A DNA stretch of 64,000 bases from Pseudomonas fluorescens Q2-87. Lineage in GTDB: Bacteria; Pseudomonadota; Gammaproteobacteria; Pseudomonadales; Pseudomonadaceae. This document shows positions 61,921 through 64,000 of the stretch, piece after piece. The translations under genes were made by a program, and so were the position numbers. The notes beneath the pieces were generated by a model. The model saw only the letters and a list, made by a program, of their open reading frames with translations. It did no database searches and was not told where the DNA came from. The DNA lies in assembly GCF_000281895.1 (NCBI RefSeq), contig NZ_CM001558.1:1926556-1990555 (forward strand), in the 5' to 3' direction. Each line of letters opens with the position of its first letter. Position 1 is the first letter of the stretch.

Positions 61921-64000
61921 AGCGTGGTTTGAAAAGAACACTACTGGCGCTGGCTGGTTTGCTGGTGGTGGCGGTACTGGCGTTAAGCACCGTGCTGGGG
62001 ACGAGCTTTGGCAGCCGTTGGGCCCTGGGCCTTGTGCCTGGCCTGAGGGTGGAGAATTTCCAGGGACGATTGGGCGGGCAATGGAGCGCCGATCACCTGT
62101 TGTGGGAGCAGGACGCCAGTCGAGTGGAGCTGGATCGGCTGATCTTCGCCTGGTCGCCGCTGTGCCTGGCGCGCATGACGTTGTGCATCGATCAGCTCAA
62201 GGCCGACACGGTCAGTCTGCAATTGCCTGAGTCTGCCGATGAGCCAAGCAGCGGCCCCGTCACCTTGCCCGACCTGGATTTGCCGATCGCCATCGAATTG
62301 GGCGACGTGCAGATTGGCAGCTTGTTGTTCAACGGCAGCGAACAGCTCAAAGGCTTGCAACTGGCCGCCCACTGGACCACCGAGGGCTTGCAGATCGACT
62401 CGGTGCAATTGCAGCGTGACGAGCTGAGTCTGAAGCTGTCCGGGTTGTTGAAGCCGGGCGGCGATTGGCCTTTGCATGCTGAAGGTCAGCTCACCTTGCC
62501 GGCACCGGGCGCCACGCCGTGGGCCCTGGATCTGAAAGTCGATGGCGATCTGCTCAAGACCCTCCACCTCAACGCCGACAGCAGCGGCTACCTGCAAGGC
62601 CACTTGGTCGGTGAGCTGCAACCGCTCGCCGACAACCTGCCGGCCAAGGTGCGCATCACCGCCGACGGCTTCAAGGCCAGCGCCGACCTGCCGGACACGC
62701 TGGTGCTCAATCAGCTTGAATTGACCGGCGATGGCGATCTGAAAAACGGCTACCAATTGCTCGGCAAGGCAACGCTACCGGCCGAGAGAGGGCCGGTGGC
62801 GCTGCATCTGCAAGGAACAGTCGACGCCAATGGCGCACAGATCGCCGGCCTGGATCTTGATGCCGGCGACCAGCAGAGCCTGAAGCTCACCGGCCAGTTG
62901 GACTGGCGTGAAGGCCTGAGCGCCGATGCGAACGTGGCGTGGCTGGATTTTCCCTGGCATCGCCTTTATCCGCTGATCGACGAGCCCCAAGTAACGCTGC
63001 GCAGTTTCGCCGGGGAAGTTTCGTACACCGATGGCAAATACCTGGGCAACTTTCAGGCGGCGCTGGACGGTCCTGCCGGTGCTTTCAGCCTGGGCAGCCC
63101 ATTCAGCGGCGACCTGACGCAAGTGCATTTGCCAGAACTCAAGCTCACCGCAGGGCAAGGCAAGGCCGAAGGACACGTGGACCTGCAGTTTGCCAACGGC
63201 ATCGCCTGGGACACGGCGCTGCAATTGTCGGCGATCAACCCGGCGTACTGGCTTGGTGAATTGCCCGGTACGTTGGCCGGGCCGTTGCGCAGCAAAGGGT
63301 CGGTGCAAAACGGTGCCCTCAGCCTCGACGCAGACCTGGACCTCAAGGGCAAACTGCGCGGCCAACCGGCGTTGTTCCAGGCCAAGGCCAGCGGCACCGG
63401 CGAGCAGTGGAACCTCAGCGCCCTGGACATCCGCCTGGGCGACAACCGCATCAGCGGCACTGGCAGCCTGCAACAGAAGCTCACCGGCCAGATCGACATC
63501 AAGCTTGCGCGCCTGGCCCAGCTCTGGCCGCAATTGCGCGGGCAGGTCATCGGTCGTGTCGACGTGGCCGGTACGCTGAAGGCGCCCCAAGGCAAGCTCG
63601 GCCTGCAAGGCTCGCAGCTGGCATTCCAGGACAATCACCTGCAAAGCCTTAATCTGGACGCGACGCTCGACAGTGCGCAACGGGGCAAAGTCGATCTCAA
63701 GGCCAGCGGCATCCGCGCCGGTGAAACCTCGCTGGGCGTGCTGACGGTAAGCGGGCAGGGCGACATCCGCCAGCAAAAACTCAGCCTGGACCTGCAAGGG
63801 CCGCAACTCGACACCAGCCTGGTGCTCGACGGCATGCTCGACCAAGGCAACTGGCGCGGGCGCCTGGCCAGTGGCGAGGTCCAGGCCGGCGGTCAGGATT
63901 GGCGCCTGCAAGCCCCGGCGAAGCTGGAACGCCTGGCCAACGGTACACTCAACATCGGCGCCCATTTCTGGCGTTCAGGCCCGGCCAGCCTGTGTGGTGA
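61917..64000 (+). CDS. tamB: TamB (N-terminal part, cut by window end)
   Basis: The frame opens at a GTG (61917) inside the tamA stop and runs to the window end without a stop, giving the first 694 residues of a protein usually about 1,200 long. An N-terminal membrane anchor (about 5-28) is followed by 'RWALGLVPGLRVENFQGRLG' and long beta-helical repeats typical of the AsmA/TamB bridge proteins that span the periplasm. The conserved DUF490 C-terminus lies outside. It functions with TamA in outer-membrane lipid and protein delivery. Confidence 0.92.
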   Translation, partial: MKRGLKRTLLALAGLLVVAVLALSTVLGTSFGSRWALGLVPGLRVENFQGRLGGQWSADHLLWEQDASRVELDRLIFAWSPLCLARMTLCIDQLKADTVSLQLPESADEPSSGPVTLPDLDLPIAIELGDVQIGSLLFNGSEQLKGLQLAAHWTTEGLQIDSVQLQRDELSLKLSGLLKPGGDWPLHAEGQLTLPAPGATPWALDLKVDGDLLKTLHLNADSSGYLQGHLVGELQPLADNLPAKVRITADGFKASADLPDTLVLNQLELTGDGDLKNGYQLLGKATLPAERGPVALHLQGTVDANGAQIAGLDLDAGDQQSLKLTGQLDWREGLSADANVAWLDFPWHRLYPLIDEPQVTLRSFAGEVSYTDGKYLGNFQAALDGPAGAFSLGSPFSGDLTQVHLPELKLTAGQGKAEGHVDLQFANGIAWDTALQLSAINPAYWLGELPGTLAGPLRSKGSVQNGALSLDADLDLKGKLRGQPALFQAKASGTGEQWNLSALDIRLGDNRISGTGSLQQKLTGQIDIKLARLAQLWPQLRGQVIGRVDVAGTLKAPQGKLGLQGSQLAFQDNHLQSLNLDATLDSAQRGKVDLKASGIRAGETSLGVLTVSGQGDIRQQKLSLDLQGPQLDTSLVLDGMLDQGNWRGRLASGEVQAGGQDWRLQAPAKLERLANGTLNIGAHFWRSGPASLCG

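Overview
The window looks like a chromosome segment of a fluorescent Pseudomonas (P. fluorescens complex, perhaps the corrugata/brassicacearum side). The evidence is high GC with strongly G/C-ending codons, many REP/REPIN hairpins carrying the GTGGGAGC...GCTTGCTCGCGAA arm typical of that group, and pseudomonad families throughout (PACE efflux, CigR, DUF6124, HglS, PlaF-like lipase, glycerol ABC importer). No tRNA, rRNA, CRISPR, integrase or transposase was seen.

Layout. 1-4.2 kb: the end of a YceK-type lipoprotein, a LysR regulator divergent from a PACE efflux pump with a clear inverted-repeat operator between them, and several small proteins (zinc-ribbon-like, DUF3606, DUF2628), with a decayed coding fragment near 3.5-3.9 kb. 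4.2-9.9 kb: a tightly packed minus-strand operon holding a 49-aa ORF, an adenylate-forming ligase, a methyltransferase-like protein, a group-D flavin monooxygenase/acyl-CoA dehydrogenase-like protein, an orphan ectoine-synthase homologue and an MFS exporter. It has a promoter-operator palindrome upstream. It looks like a small-molecule biosynthetic cluster of unknown product and is the best candidate here for an undescribed system. 10.1-19.3 kb: a CigR-family protein, two REPINs, and a sigma-54 activator (AcoR type) divergent from a complete glycerol-type ABC importer (glpSTPQUV order). That operon has a -24/-12 promoter and an array of TGTTCA repeats.

19.3-38.9 kb: an alpha/beta hydrolase, a small hydrophilic protein, then a run of 16 minus-strand genes that read as a complete Wzx/Wzy-type acidic exopolysaccharide locus. 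From its promoter end it runs UDP-glucose dehydrogenase, UDP-GlcA epimerase, initiating sugar transferase, ATPase, Wza, Wzz, glycosyltransferases, polymerase, deacetylase, flippase, glycosidase-like protein, two acetyltransferase-like proteins and a ChbG-type deacetylase. Most junctions overlap by 4 bases (ATGA/GTGA/TGATG). A sulfatase-fold transferase is divergent from it at 39.3 kb.

41-45.9 kb: an ABC/FtsX-permease/AttH lipoprotein operon and two tiny proteins. 46-53.4 kb: an orphan Hcp (T6SS tube protein, TTG start), HglS (2-oxoadipate to D-2-hydroxyglutarate), glycolate oxidase subunits GlcF, GlcE and GlcD, and a PlaF-like membrane lipase. 53.6-64 kb: a MASE2-GGDEF diguanylate cyclase, a CPG2-like M20 peptidase, DUF6124 with a highly structured leader, a PBP-OmpA fusion, exonuclease III, a GNAT protein, and tamA-tamB, with tamB cut by the window end. 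Coordinates and starts were judged by eye from ribosome-binding sites and gene overlaps. No database search was run, and family names come from recognised motifs.
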